Of a stretch of 64,000 nucleotides of DNA, positions 53,028 to 60,736 are shown piece by piece (within the stretch, counting starts at the first letter, position 1; each line of letters opens with the position of its first letter). The position numbers and the translations under genes were made by a program. Source of the DNA: Nocardioides potassii (GTDB lineage Bacteria; Actinomycetota; Actinomycetes; Propionibacteriales; Nocardioidaceae); NCBI RefSeq assembly GCF_021648885.1, contig NZ_JAKJHZ010000006.1, positions 1 through 64,000 on the forward strand, in the 5' to 3' direction. The notes under the pieces are model-generated. The model was not told the origin of the DNA, did no database searches, and saw only the letters and a list, made by a program, of their open reading frames with translations.

Positions 53028-54688
53028 CACGGGAGCGGCGTGGCACCGCGGAACGCGGAGCCCACGTGGTCGTCGACCCGGGTGTGGTCGTTCGCGGTCG
53101 CGACGAGCAGCTCCGCCGCTGCGGCCACGGCGGAGGAGCCGGTCCGCAGGCTGTCGCCGGCCGTCTCGACGAGCTCGTCGATCTCGCGGGCGAGTCCGGC
53201 GGCTGCGGGCACGCGGCCGAGCGCGTGCGAGGGCACCCGGAGGCTGCCGAGCGTGGATGCCTCTCGTGCCAGCGCGTCGGCGGGGGCACCGAGGTCGGCG
53301 GCCGCCCCGGTCAGGGAGCCGGGCTCGATCTCGAGGTCCTGGCCGATGCCGAGGTCCGAGAGCGGCGTGCGGGTCATGTGGGTGCTGGGCCACAGGTCGC
53401 GGTTGTCGTCGAGGCCCCACCACCAGCCCGAGGTGCCGTCCGCCTCCTGGTAGGCACCGGCGCCGGACTCGTAGGTGGTGATCACGTCGCCGTCGACCTC
53501 CACGATCCCCTCCGCCATGTTGGGCATGACGTAGGGCTTGCTCCTGTCCCCCGTGTCCGCGTCCTGCACGATCAGGCTGCTCTCGTTGCCGCGACCGTAG
53601 GAGGAGCTGAAGACGTACTGGCCGTCACGGACGACGACGCCCTGGCACTGGTTCGGCGTCTCGACGCTGTCCACCTCCACCCAGTCACCGCCCCGCTTCT
53701 CGTACACGTGGAGCACGTCGTTCTCGAAGTCGCCGAGGTAGAGCCGGCCGTCGTGCATCGCGGAGTAGGAGCCGCCTCGCACGTCCTGCGGGGGCCGCAC
53801 AGGATCGACCTCGTCGTCGGCGGTGCCGCCCCTGAGGTCCCGGAGGGAGTAGGTGAACAGCTTCCCGTTGTCGACGACGTACACGTGGTCGCCCTGCACG
53901 CTGACCCCGCCGGCGTGGTTGGGGCGGTCCGGCGTGGCGCTGCTGCCCTCGGGGACGGGGAAGTCGCCGCCGAGGCGCACCTCGCCGACCTTCTTGCCGG
54001 TGACCTCGTCGATCAGGGCGAGGTAGGAGGTGCCGTCCTCGGTGTAGTAGCTCTGGACGAGTGTGCGCGAGTCGGGGTCGTAGCCCAGTCCCTGCGGGAT
54101 CCAGCCCCGGTCGTCGCCGCTGGCCGCGGTGTTGGGGATGATCGGGCCGAGGCCGCTGTCGTTGCCGGCCAGCCACTCCTCGTTCTTGCGCAGCCCCTCC
54201 TCGACCCACTCCCGGGTCTCCTCGTCGAGGTCGTCGAGGTCGACCTCCTCACCCGTCAGGACACTTGAGACGGCAGCCAGCTGGCGGTTGTAGTCGACGC
54301 CCACGCCGACCAGGAAGGCGTTGACGACCCGGGCGAAGATCTCCTCGACCACCGGCGGCAGCCCGGAGGGCCGGTTGCGCCAGAAGCCGATGTAGTGGTC
54401 GGCGTGGCTCTCGGCGGTGGTGTAGGCGTCGGCCGCGGTCTCGAGCGCGCCCCGCGCGCGCTCCACCGTCGTACGGGTCAGGGTGATGCCGTTGCGGAGC
54501 GTGGACATGCGGGCATCGAAGGCGACGGCACCCGAGCCGTCCCAGACCACCACGTCCTGGGCGTCGGCCACGTCGGACCGCGCGCCCGTCAGCGCGTGGG
54601 CCGCCTCCTCGAGCGTCGCCGCCCGCTGCCGCAGCAGCCCCGCGTCGCCCGACACGAGCCGCGCGTGCTCGATCTCCGGATCCGTCAC
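53027..54688 (-). CDS. Protein with WXG100-like N-terminus, beta-propeller and EspC-like C-terminus
   Basis: Not a recognised family as a whole. Residues 1-115 are helical with a WXG motif (WDG, 49-51, in VVVWDGSGAVAFDARM) as in ESX/type VII substrates. Residues about 190-460 look like a beta-propeller with repeated YxEDGTSYLALID, GVSVQGDHVYVVDN and GVVVRDGQYVFSSSYGRGN blades. Residues about 470-553 are Ala/Leu-rich helices resembling the EspC/DUF2580 secretion-associated domain. Two tryptophan-rich turns (SGWWWGLDDNRDLW) stand before the last domain. No toxin motif or ESX core gene is nearby. Its stop is coupled to the lipoprotein. Confidence 0.8.
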   Translation of the reverse strand: MTDPEIEHARLVSGDAGLLRQRAATLEEAAHALTGARSDVADAQDVVVWDGSGAVAFDARMSTLRNGITLTRTTVERARGALETAADAYTTAESHADHYIGFWRNRPSGLPPVVEEIFARVVNAFLVGVGVDYNRQLAAVSSVLTGEEVDLDDLDEETREWVEEGLRKNEEWLAGNDSGLGPIIPNTAASGDDRGWIPQGLGYDPDSRTLVQSYYTEDGTSYLALIDEVTGKKVGEVRLGGDFPVPEGSSATPDRPNHAGGVSVQGDHVYVVDNGKLFTYSLRDLRGGTADDEVDPVRPPQDVRGGSYSAMHDGRLYLGDFENDVLHVYEKRGGDWVEVDSVETPNQCQGVVVRDGQYVFSSSYGRGNESSLIVQDADTGDRSKPYVMPNMAEGIVEVDGDVITTYESGAGAYQEADGTSGWWWGLDDNRDLWPSTHMTRTPLSDLGIGQDLEIEPGSLTGAAADLGAPADALAREASTLGSLRVPSHALGRVPAAAGLAREIDELVETAGDSLRTGSSAVAAAAELLVATANDHTRVDDHVGSAFRGATPLP

Positions 54689-54759
54689 GTCCCACCGTCC
54701 CCCCGGTCGCTACCGCCACCGGGCATCATGCCCCGGCCGGCGTGCGACGAAACAGCAGG

Positions 54760-55530
54760 TCAGAGGTTGATCGTGATGTCGGCGTCCTTGCGGAGGCCCT
54801 TCAGCAGCGACTGTGCGACCTTGCCGACCTGCTCGTCCTCGGCCTGCGCGGCGATCTGGTCCTTGACCTCGGCGAAGGGCGGGATCTCCTGGCCCCCCTG
54901 ACCGGCGGCCTGCTCCTTGGCCTTCGCGTAGATCGCGCGCAGCTCCTTGCCGCTCGGCGTGGTGCTGCCGTCCTCGTCCTCGACGAGGCCCTCGACGAGG
55001 AGCTGCATCTCGACCTGGTTGCGGGCCTGGTCCTCGGTCATGCCGTTCTTCTCGATGGCCTCCAACAGCTCGTCGGTGGAGCCGAGCTGGTTCTGCTTCG
55101 CGATGTCCTCGAGCTCGGCGTCGACCTGGTCGTCGCTGACCTCGATGCCGCGCGACTCGGCCTCCTGCGTGAGGAGCTCGGTCGAGACGAGGTCATCGGC
55201 GGTCTGCTTCTTGATCTGCTCCTCGTCGGGAGCCTGGCCGCTGGTCTGCGCCTGCGCGGCCGCCTGCTGGAAGGCGGCCTCGTAGAGCGGGACGAACTCG
55301 TCCTTGGTGACCTCCTCGCCGTTGACCTCGGCCACGACGTCGGGGATGCCGGACAGGTCGGGGCCGTCGGTCGAGCCGGCGTCGGCGCTCGCGCTGGGAC
55401 TGTCCTTCGCCGAGGCGTCCGACTCCTTGTCGGAGGTCGAGTCGCCCGACCCGCCACACGCGGAGAGGGCGAGGAGGCTGGTGGCGGCCAGGAGGCCGAG
55501 GGCGGTACGGGTGCGCATCAGGTGAGTCAT
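54760..55530 (-). CDS. SurA N-terminal domain lipoprotein
   Basis: The 256-residue protein has a lipoprotein signal with lipobox LSAC (about 21-24), a Ser/Asp/Lys-rich linker and a helical SurA_N-like domain: VVAEVNGEEVTKDEFVPLYEAAFQQA, then ELLTQEAESRGIEVSDDQVDAEL and EAIEKNGMTEDQARNQVEMQLLV. No parvulin isomerase domain follows; the end is a short helical tail (FAEVKDQIAAQAEDE). It probably helps proteins fold or stay soluble outside the membrane. A start four codons downstream (MRTRTALGL) is possible. Confidence 0.85.
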   Translation of the reverse strand: MTHLMRTRTALGLLAATSLLALSACGGSGDSTSDKESDASAKDSPSASADAGSTDGPDLSGIPDVVAEVNGEEVTKDEFVPLYEAAFQQAAAQAQTSGQAPDEEQIKKQTADDLVSTELLTQEAESRGIEVSDDQVDAELEDIAKQNQLGSTDELLEAIEKNGMTEDQARNQVEMQLLVEGLVEDEDGSTTPSGKELRAIYAKAKEQAAGQGGQEIPPFAEVKDQIAAQAEDEQVGKVAQSLLKGLRKDADITINL

Positions 55531-55538
55531 CACCCTCG

Positions 55539-55544
55539 ACCGTA
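55539..55544 (-). promoter_or_regulatory. -10 box, leaderless-type, for the SurA-type lipoprotein
   Basis: TACGGT on the minus strand ends eight bases before the ATG at 55530. Confidence 0.4.
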
Positions 55545-55594
55545 CGCACCGTTCCTGAGCGCCGTTCTCAGGGGGCGGGGTCGGACTCCGGACC

Positions 55595-55666
55595 CGAGTC
55601 CTACGGTTCGTAGCCGAGATCTCGGCCGACAACCGTTGCGGTCACCGGATGTCCGGTGACTCCAGA
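55595..55666 (+). repeat. Family 1 dual-palindrome repeat, copy E
   Basis: CGAGTCCTACGGTTCGTAGCC...AGATCTCGGCCGACAACCGT then GTCACCGGAT/GTCCGGTGAC and TCCAGA. It lies between the SurA-type lipoprotein promoter and the stop of the 55675 gene, with both genes on the minus strand. Confidence 0.9.
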
Positions 55667-55674
55667 CCCCGGGG

Positions 55675-56064
55675 TCAGAGGTGGTCGGGGACGATCAGGG
55701 CGTCGGGGTCCTGGCGGACGGGGAGCTCGGCGAGGGCCGTACGCACGAGGGTGAGGCGGGCGGCGACGGCCACTTTCTGCCGCATGCGGCCGACGCCGCT
55801 CTCGCCCATCGTCTGCTCGACCGCGGCGGCGATCTGGGCGTCGGTGAACGTCGGCCGCGTGCCGGCCTCGACCTCGATGTCGGGCAGCGCGAGGAGCACG
55901 GGCAGCACCTGGCCGCCGACCGCCTCGAGGAGGTGGTAGCGGTCGATCTTGCTCATCGCCTCCCACTTCTCCTCACCCTTGCCGCGACGGCCGATCTTCC
56001 CGCCGGCGACGATCTTCGCGGCGGCGGTGACGGCGACGGTCAGCTCGTGCTCGGTGAAGCGCAT
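55675..56064 (-). CDS. Hypothetical protein
   Basis: Not recognised. The 129-residue product is predicted mostly helical with a basic N-terminus (MRFTEHELTVAVTAAAKIVAGGKIGRRGKGEEKWEAMSK) and a hydrophobic stretch (VLPVLLALPDIEVEAG, about 54-68). No signal or motif. Codon use and GC match the neighbours. It is the last minus-strand gene before the CsbD-type genes on the plus strand. Confidence 0.65.
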   Translation of the reverse strand: MRFTEHELTVAVTAAAKIVAGGKIGRRGKGEEKWEAMSKIDRYHLLEAVGGQVLPVLLALPDIEVEAGTRPTFTDAQIAAAVEQTMGESGVGRMRQKVAVAARLTLVRTALAELPVRQDPDALIVPDHL

Positions 56065-56181
56065 GGCGCCAGCATGCCCGACGGACGAGGCCTGACGAGA
56101 TCTGGCTCACACCCGCGTGACGATCCGGCGACTCCGTACGACCAACCACCGAGAACGACAACCGAGTGGAAGGAATCCGTC

Positions 56182-56355
56182 ATGGGTATCGCCGACAAGG
56201 CCAAGAACACCGCGCAGGACCTCACCGGCAAGGCCAAGGAGGTCGTGGGCGACGTCACGAACAACGACCAGCTCAAGGCCGAGGGCAAGAAGGACCAGGC
56301 CGCCGCCGACGTGAAGCAGGCCGGCGAGAACGTCAAGGACGCCTTCAAGAAGTGA
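56182..56355 (+). CDS. CsbD-family stress protein
   Basis: The 57-residue protein is nearly all CsbD/YjbJ pattern: MGIADKAKNTAQDLTGKAKEVVGDVTNNDQLKAEGKKDQ. This family is induced by general stress and is intrinsically helical; molecular role unknown. GGAAGGA precedes the ATG at good spacing, so this is a leadered, Shine-Dalgarno-driven start. Read within a longer frame that has no homology upstream. Confidence 0.92.
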   Translation: MGIADKAKNTAQDLTGKAKEVVGDVTNNDQLKAEGKKDQAAADVKQAGENVKDAFKK

Positions 56356-56392
56356 CGCCCGCCCGCGTCCGGCAACCGCACGAGGAGGAAAC

Positions 56393-56536
56393 GTGGCACG
56401 ACCGAAGCGCAACCTGTTCGCCCTGCTGGGCTGGCTCTTCTGGAAGGTGCTGACCCTGGTCGGCCTGCCGCTCGCCAAGCACAAGCTCGCCGAGCGAGGA
56501 TCGTCCTCGTCGCACCGCAGCGACACCGCGGCGTGA
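56393..56536 (+). CDS. Small membrane protein (47 residues)
   Basis: Open frame GTG-stop below the usual gene-call length. AGGAGGAA lies two bases before the GTG. It encodes VARPKRNLFALLGWLFWKVL followed by TLVGLPLAKHKLAERGSSSS, that is one membrane helix (about 7-25) with basic ends. It is 37 bases after the CsbD gene and 22 before the CMD gene, so all three may share a transcript. No homologue is claimed. Confidence 0.7.
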   Translation: MARPKRNLFALLGWLFWKVLTLVGLPLAKHKLAERGSSSSHRSDTAA

Positions 56537-56558
56537 GCCGTCCGTCCGAGGAGGTCCC

Positions 56559-57140
56559 GTGCGACTGCCCGACCTGGCACCCGAGGACCTCGACCCCGAG
56601 CAGCGGGCGCTGTACGACGCCATCGTCGGCGGCCCCCGCGGGACCGGGACGCAGCACTTCCCGCTCACCACGCGGGGAGGGGCGCTCACCGGTCCCTTCG
56701 GCGTGATGGTCCACGGGCCCGCCCTCGGCCGGCCCCTCCAGGAGCTCGGGAGCGCCCTGCGCTACGCGACGGGGCTCAGTGACCGGCTGCGGGAGATCGC
56801 GATCCTCACGGTCGCGGGCGCGACCCGCAGCGAGTTCGAGCGCTACGCCCACGAGCGCGTGGGTCGCGCCGCCGGGCTGAGCGACGACGAGCTGGCGGCG
56901 CTCGCCGACGGCTCGTTCACCTCGTTGAGCCACGCCGAGCAGACGGCGTACGACTTCTGCCGCCGCCTGCTCGACGGCCGACCGCGGCTGGGCAACGAGG
57001 AGTACGCCGACCTGGTCGCCGTGCTCGGCACCACCACGATCACCGAGCTGACCGTGCTGGTCGGCTACTACCGCACCCTGTCCGACCTGATGGCGGTCTA
57101 CGACGTGGGAGCGCCCGAGGAGCAGCAGCCCGGTCAGTAG
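56559..57140 (+). CDS. Carboxymuconolactone decarboxylase-family protein
   Basis: The 193-residue CMD/AhpD-like protein shows ALYDAIVGGPRGTG, GALTGPFGVMVHGPALGRPLQELGSALRY and REIAILTVAGATRSEFERYAHERVG, near the AhpD fold, but lacks the paired CxxC of AhpD peroxidases. GAGGAGG precedes the GTG at normal spacing. Function is unknown; the family includes decarboxylases and thiol-independent reductases. Confidence 0.85.
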   Translation: MRLPDLAPEDLDPEQRALYDAIVGGPRGTGTQHFPLTTRGGALTGPFGVMVHGPALGRPLQELGSALRYATGLSDRLREIAILTVAGATRSEFERYAHERVGRAAGLSDDELAALADGSFTSLSHAEQTAYDFCRRLLDGRPRLGNEEYADLVAVLGTTTITELTVLVGYYRTLSDLMAVYDVGAPEEQQPGQ

Positions 57141-57158
57141 TGGGCGGTCAGTAGTGGG
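57131..57158. repeat. 14-bp tandem duplication covering both stop codons
   Basis: CGGTCAGTAGTGGG occurs twice in a row (57131-57144 and 57145-57158). The first copy holds the CMD stop TAG, the second the minus-strand stop of the aldehyde dehydrogenase, so the two convergent genes end in the two copies. Confidence 0.8.
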
Positions 57159-58575
57159 CGGTCATCACGTGCTTGATGCGCGTGTAGTCGTCGAAGCCGT
57201 AGCCCGACAGGTCCTTGCCGTAGCCCGAGTGCCCGAACCCGCCGTGCGGCATCTCCGAGACGAACGGGATGTGGGTGTTGACCCACACGCACCCGAAGTC
57301 CAGCTCGCGGGTCAGCCGGTCGGCCGTGCCGTGGTCGCGTGTCCAGACACTGGCCGCGAGGCCGTAGGGGACGTCGTTGGCCATCCGCACCGCCTCGGCC
57401 TCGTCGTCGTACGACTGCACGGTGAGGACCGGGCCGAACACCTCCTCCTGCACGATCCGGTCGTCCTGGCGCACGTCGGTCACGACGGTCGGGGCGAAGA
57501 AGAACCCCGCGTCACCGTGGCGCTTCCCGCCGGTGCGCACGACCGCGTGGTCGGGCAGGTCGGCGAGGAACGCCTCGACCTTGGCGAGGTGGACCGCGTT
57601 GTTGAGCGGGCCGTAGTCGGCCTCGGTGTCGGACGGCGGGCCGGGACGCGTGCCCTCGGCCTCCGTGACCAGCAGGTCGACGAGCTCGTCGTGGATGCTG
57701 CTGTGCACGATCACGCGGGTGGCGGCGGTGCAGTCCTGGCCGGCGTTGAAGTAGGCGGCCGCGGCGATCATCTCGGCCGCCCGCGGCAGGTCGGTGTCGG
57801 GCGTGACGACCACCGGGGCCTTGCCGCCGAGCTCGAGGTGGGCGCGCTTGAGGTTCTTCGCTGCCGAGGAGGCGACCTCGATCCCGGCCCGGACGGACCC
57901 GGTGATCGCGACCAGGCCCGGGGTCGGGTGCTCGACGAGGAGCCGGCCGGTGGTGGCGTCGCCGTTGACGACGTTGAGGACGCCCGGCGGCAGGATCGCA
58001 CCGGCGATCTCCGCCAGCAGCACGGTCGAGCGCGGGGTGGTGTCGCTCGGCTTGAGCACGATCGTGTTGCCTGCGGCGAGCGCGGGCGCGATCTTCCAGA
58101 TGGCCATGGCGAAGGGGTAGTTCCACGGCGTCACCTGGCCGACGACGCCGATCGGCTCGCGGCGGATGCTCGAGGTGTGACCCTCGAGGTACTCCCCCGA
58201 CGACTTGCCCTCGAGCAGCCGGGCCGCGCCGGCGAAGAACCGCAGCTGGTCGACGCCCTGGTCGACCTCCTCGCTCGCGATGTAGCGCACCGGCTGCCCG
58301 GTGTCGCGGGCCTGGACCGCAGCGATCTCGTCGCGGCGCTCGGCGATCGCGGTGGCGAGGTCGAGCAGGTGGGCCTGCCGACGACCGGGGGTCAGGCGCT
58401 TCCACGACTCCGACGCCCGGAGGGCAGCGTCGTACGCCCGGTCCACCTCCTCGGCCGTCGACACCGGTGAGCGGCCGTCGACCTCACCCGTGGTGGGGTC
58501 GACGAGCTCGATGAAGTCGGTCGTGGCGGACTCGACGACCTCGCCGTCGATGAAGTTCGTGATCGTGTCAGTCAT
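57148..58575 (-). CDS. Aldehyde dehydrogenase, aminobutyraldehyde/GABA-aldehyde type
   Basis: The 475-residue enzyme has the full ALDH catalytic set: Asn152 in TPWNYPF, Glu248 in LELGG and Cys282 in NAGQDC. Its closest type is gamma-aminobutyraldehyde dehydrogenase (PatD/PuuC), which oxidises an amino-aldehyde to GABA with NAD(P). The neighbouring transaminase, PucR regulator and methylmalonate-semialdehyde-type dehydrogenase support a putrescine/amine route. GAGAGGGA precedes the ATG. Co-directional with the cupin upstream. Confidence 0.92.
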   Translation of the reverse strand: MTDTITNFIDGEVVESATTDFIELVDPTTGEVDGRSPVSTAEEVDRAYDAALRASESWKRLTPGRRQAHLLDLATAIAERRDEIAAVQARDTGQPVRYIASEEVDQGVDQLRFFAGAARLLEGKSSGEYLEGHTSSIRREPIGVVGQVTPWNYPFAMAIWKIAPALAAGNTIVLKPSDTTPRSTVLLAEIAGAILPPGVLNVVNGDATTGRLLVEHPTPGLVAITGSVRAGIEVASSAAKNLKRAHLELGGKAPVVVTPDTDLPRAAEMIAAAAYFNAGQDCTAATRVIVHSSIHDELVDLLVTEAEGTRPGPPSDTEADYGPLNNAVHLAKVEAFLADLPDHAVVRTGGKRHGDAGFFFAPTVVTDVRQDDRIVQEEVFGPVLTVQSYDDEAEAVRMANDVPYGLAASVWTRDHGTADRLTRELDFGCVWVNTHIPFVSEMPHGGFGHSGYGKDLSGYGFDDYTRIKHVMTAHY

Positions 58576-58588
58576 CGGACAGTCCCTC

Positions 58589-58921
58589 TCAGGCGACGTA
58601 GATCTTGCGGAGCGTCTCGCGGACGACCCAGGTGGTCTGCTCGCCCTCGCGCAGTCGTACGACGCTGCCCGGAGCGAGGTCGACGGCCTCGCCGTCCTGG
58701 AAGGTGACGGTGGCCGACCCGGACAGCACCACGAACACCTCGTCGACCTCGACGTCGGTCGCCGTACCGGGGCTCATCTCCCACACGCCCACCTCCACTC
58801 CGGCGACCGCGGCAAGCGCCCGGGAGCCCGCCTCGGGGGACCCGTCGAGGACGGTGCCGGGGTCGAGGGGGGTGGTGGGCACGTCGGCGGCGACGTCGAG
58901 CACGCGGAACATGGCAGCCAT
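58589..58921 (-). CDS. Cupin-domain protein
   Basis: The 110-residue protein is a single small beta-barrel: motif 1 region EMSPGTATDVEVDEVFVVLSGSATVTF and motif 2 region DLAPGSVVRLREGEQTTWVVRE. The usual His ligands of metal cupins are not apparent in motif 1 (Asp/Glu in their place), so it may be a DUF861-type non-metal cupin (ureidoglycine-aminohydrolase-like or EutQ-type). It precedes the aldehyde dehydrogenase and may bind a small catabolic intermediate. An ATG at 58912 (MFRVLDVAADV) would be the more usual start. Confidence 0.85.
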   Translation of the reverse strand: MAAMFRVLDVAADVPTTPLDPGTVLDGSPEAGSRALAAVAGVEVGVWEMSPGTATDVEVDEVFVVLSGSATVTFQDGEAVDLAPGSVVRLREGEQTTWVVRETLRKIYVA

Positions 58922-59010
58922 CCTGCCCCGGCGAACCGTGCGCAGGGGCGACGATCTGTCGGACGTTGCGCCACGCAGCGGACGATCCGGCGGGCGACGG
59001 CTCGGGGCTG

Positions 59011-60630
59011 TCAGGGGAACTGATCTCCACCCCCCAGCTCGTCGGCCAGCAGGGCCACGTGGAGCGAGACGCGGACGTCGGGGTCGTCGAGGTCGGCGTC
59101 GAGGATCTCCTCGACGCGGGCGAGCCGGTCGTAGAAGGCGGCGCGCGAGAGGTGCAGGCTGGCGGCCGCCTCGGTCTTGCTCGCCGGGTGCATGACGAGC
59201 GCGCGGACGGCGGCGACCAGGTCGGTGCGGGCGCCCGCGGCCCGGTCGTGTCCCTTGAGCGGGGCGAGCTCTCGGTCCGCGAAGAGGCGCAGCCGGTCGT
59301 CCTCGCCGAGGAGGGCGAGCAGCCCGCGCAGGTGCAGGTCGGCGAGCCGGTGCACGTCGGGGTCGTTGTCGCGGCGCACCTGGGGTGCCGCGTCGGCGAC
59401 CTGGCCCGCCTCGGTCACCGACCGCGCGATGCCGGAGCGCGCGGGCACCACCCGCCCCGCAGCCAGCACGACGTCGTGGTGCTGCGCCACCCGCGCCGCG
59501 AGGCGGTCCACCAGGTCGTCGACGTCGGCGGTGGGGGCCGCCGAGACCAGCACCCGCAGGTCGCGCTCGACCTCGCTGACCAGCGCGGGCAGGCGCAGCC
59601 CGTGGGCGGCGCGGACGACGGTGGCGGCGACCTCGTCGAGGTCGGCGGGTGATGCGGCGCCGACGCGTGGTCGTACGACGACCCCCGCGAAGGAGCGTCG
59701 CCGCACCGGGAAGCCGGCCAGCTCGCAGCGGCGCAGCACGTCGTCGGAGTCGGGGTCGTCGGTGAGCCCCGAGAGCAGCTCGAGGTGCGTGCGCCGCATC
59801 AGCGTGCCGCGGTCACGGTCGTGCAGGCGGTGGAGGGCGAGGGCGGCCGCCGCACGCTCGGCGACGGCGACGAGGCGCTGGGAGGGCGGCTCGGGAGACC
59901 CGATGACCAGGCGGCCCCACGCCTGGTCGGCGGTCCCCAGGCGGGTGACCAACCAGCCGTTGGCGGAGTCCCAGCCCGTCCGGCCGGCGACCTCGACACG
60001 GCGCGACCGGGCGGGCCAGCCGTCGAGGAAGCCCCCGGCGTCGTCGGGTCCGGCGAAGTAGTCGAGCGGCCGGTGCTGGGCGTTCTCCACGACGACCGGC
60101 CCGGCGACCATCCGCTGCACGGCCTGCAGGATCTCGACCGGACCGGCCTGGCTGAACGACAGCTCGGTGAAGGTCTCGTGCACGCGCTGGGCCTCGCGCA
60201 GCTCCGTGAGCTGGCGGTCCACCACCCGCTCCCCCACCTCCTGCGCCAGCGCAGCGAACCGCGTCTCCTGGCCGAGGACGACCAGCGGCAGGCCGTGCCG
60301 CTCGCAGGCCGCCACCAGCGGGGAGGGGAGGTCGCCCGACCACCGCCGGCCGAGCTCGACGACGATGCCGACGGCGCCCGACTCCGCGAGCTCGTCGACG
60401 AAGGCGTCGAGGGCCGACTCGTCGTCGTCGGCGGGCAGGCCGGTCCCCATCGTGAGCAGCAGGTCCCCGGCGCGCAGCAGCGAGCCTGCGTCGAGGCGCT
60501 CGGTCGCGTGCACCCACCGGATCGGCCGGTCGAGCCCGGCCCGGCCTGCGACGACCTCGGGCACGGCACGGCGGAACGCCGGGAGGCCCAGCGCCTCCTC
60601 GAGCGTCACTCCCGGTGTCACCTCCGCCAT
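59011..60630 (-). CDS. PucR-family transcriptional regulator
   Basis: The 539-residue protein has the N-terminal PucR purine-catabolism-type domain (to about 120), a central CdaR/GGDEF-like region (about 290-410) and a C-terminal PucR helix-turn-helix (HPASKTEAAASLHLSRAAFYDRLARVEEIL). Divergent from the catabolic gene mmsA over a shared control region with an inverted repeat, so it probably controls it and itself. A TATCCT box seven bases before the ATG suggests a leaderless start. Confidence 0.93.
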   Translation of the reverse strand: MAEVTPGVTLEEALGLPAFRRAVPEVVAGRAGLDRPIRWVHATERLDAGSLLRAGDLLLTMGTGLPADDDESALDAFVDELAESGAVGIVVELGRRWSGDLPSPLVAACERHGLPLVVLGQETRFAALAQEVGERVVDRQLTELREAQRVHETFTELSFSQAGPVEILQAVQRMVAGPVVVENAQHRPLDYFAGPDDAGGFLDGWPARSRRVEVAGRTGWDSANGWLVTRLGTADQAWGRLVIGSPEPPSQRLVAVAERAAAALALHRLHDRDRGTLMRRTHLELLSGLTDDPDSDDVLRRCELAGFPVRRRSFAGVVVRPRVGAASPADLDEVAATVVRAAHGLRLPALVSEVERDLRVLVSAAPTADVDDLVDRLAARVAQHHDVVLAAGRVVPARSGIARSVTEAGQVADAAPQVRRDNDPDVHRLADLHLRGLLALLGEDDRLRLFADRELAPLKGHDRAAGARTDLVAAVRALVMHPASKTEAAASLHLSRAAFYDRLARVEEILDADLDDPDVRVSLHVALLADELGGGDQFP

Positions 60631-60637
60631 GACCCGC

Positions 60638-60643
60638 AGGATA
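60638..60643 (-). promoter_or_regulatory. -10 box, leaderless-type, for pucR
   Basis: TATCCT on the minus strand ends seven bases before the PucR ATG. Confidence 0.5.
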
Positions 60644-60663
60644 CGCGTGGCGGGGCGACGGAA

Positions 60664-60699
60664 TGTCGGCCCAGAACCCGGCAATCCTACGATCCGACA
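60664..60699. promoter_or_regulatory. Inverted repeat and TACGAT box between pucR and mmsA
   Basis: TGTCGG (60664-60669) and CCGACA (60694-60699) are spaced by 24 bases; between them TACGAT (60688-60693) could be the mmsA -10 box, giving a leader of about 40 bases. A PucR dimer spanning the two half-sites would cover it. Confidence 0.45.
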
Positions 60700-60736
60700 C
60701 CCGTCGCGCCCGGTGGTCCGCGGCGAGGATGAGGCC

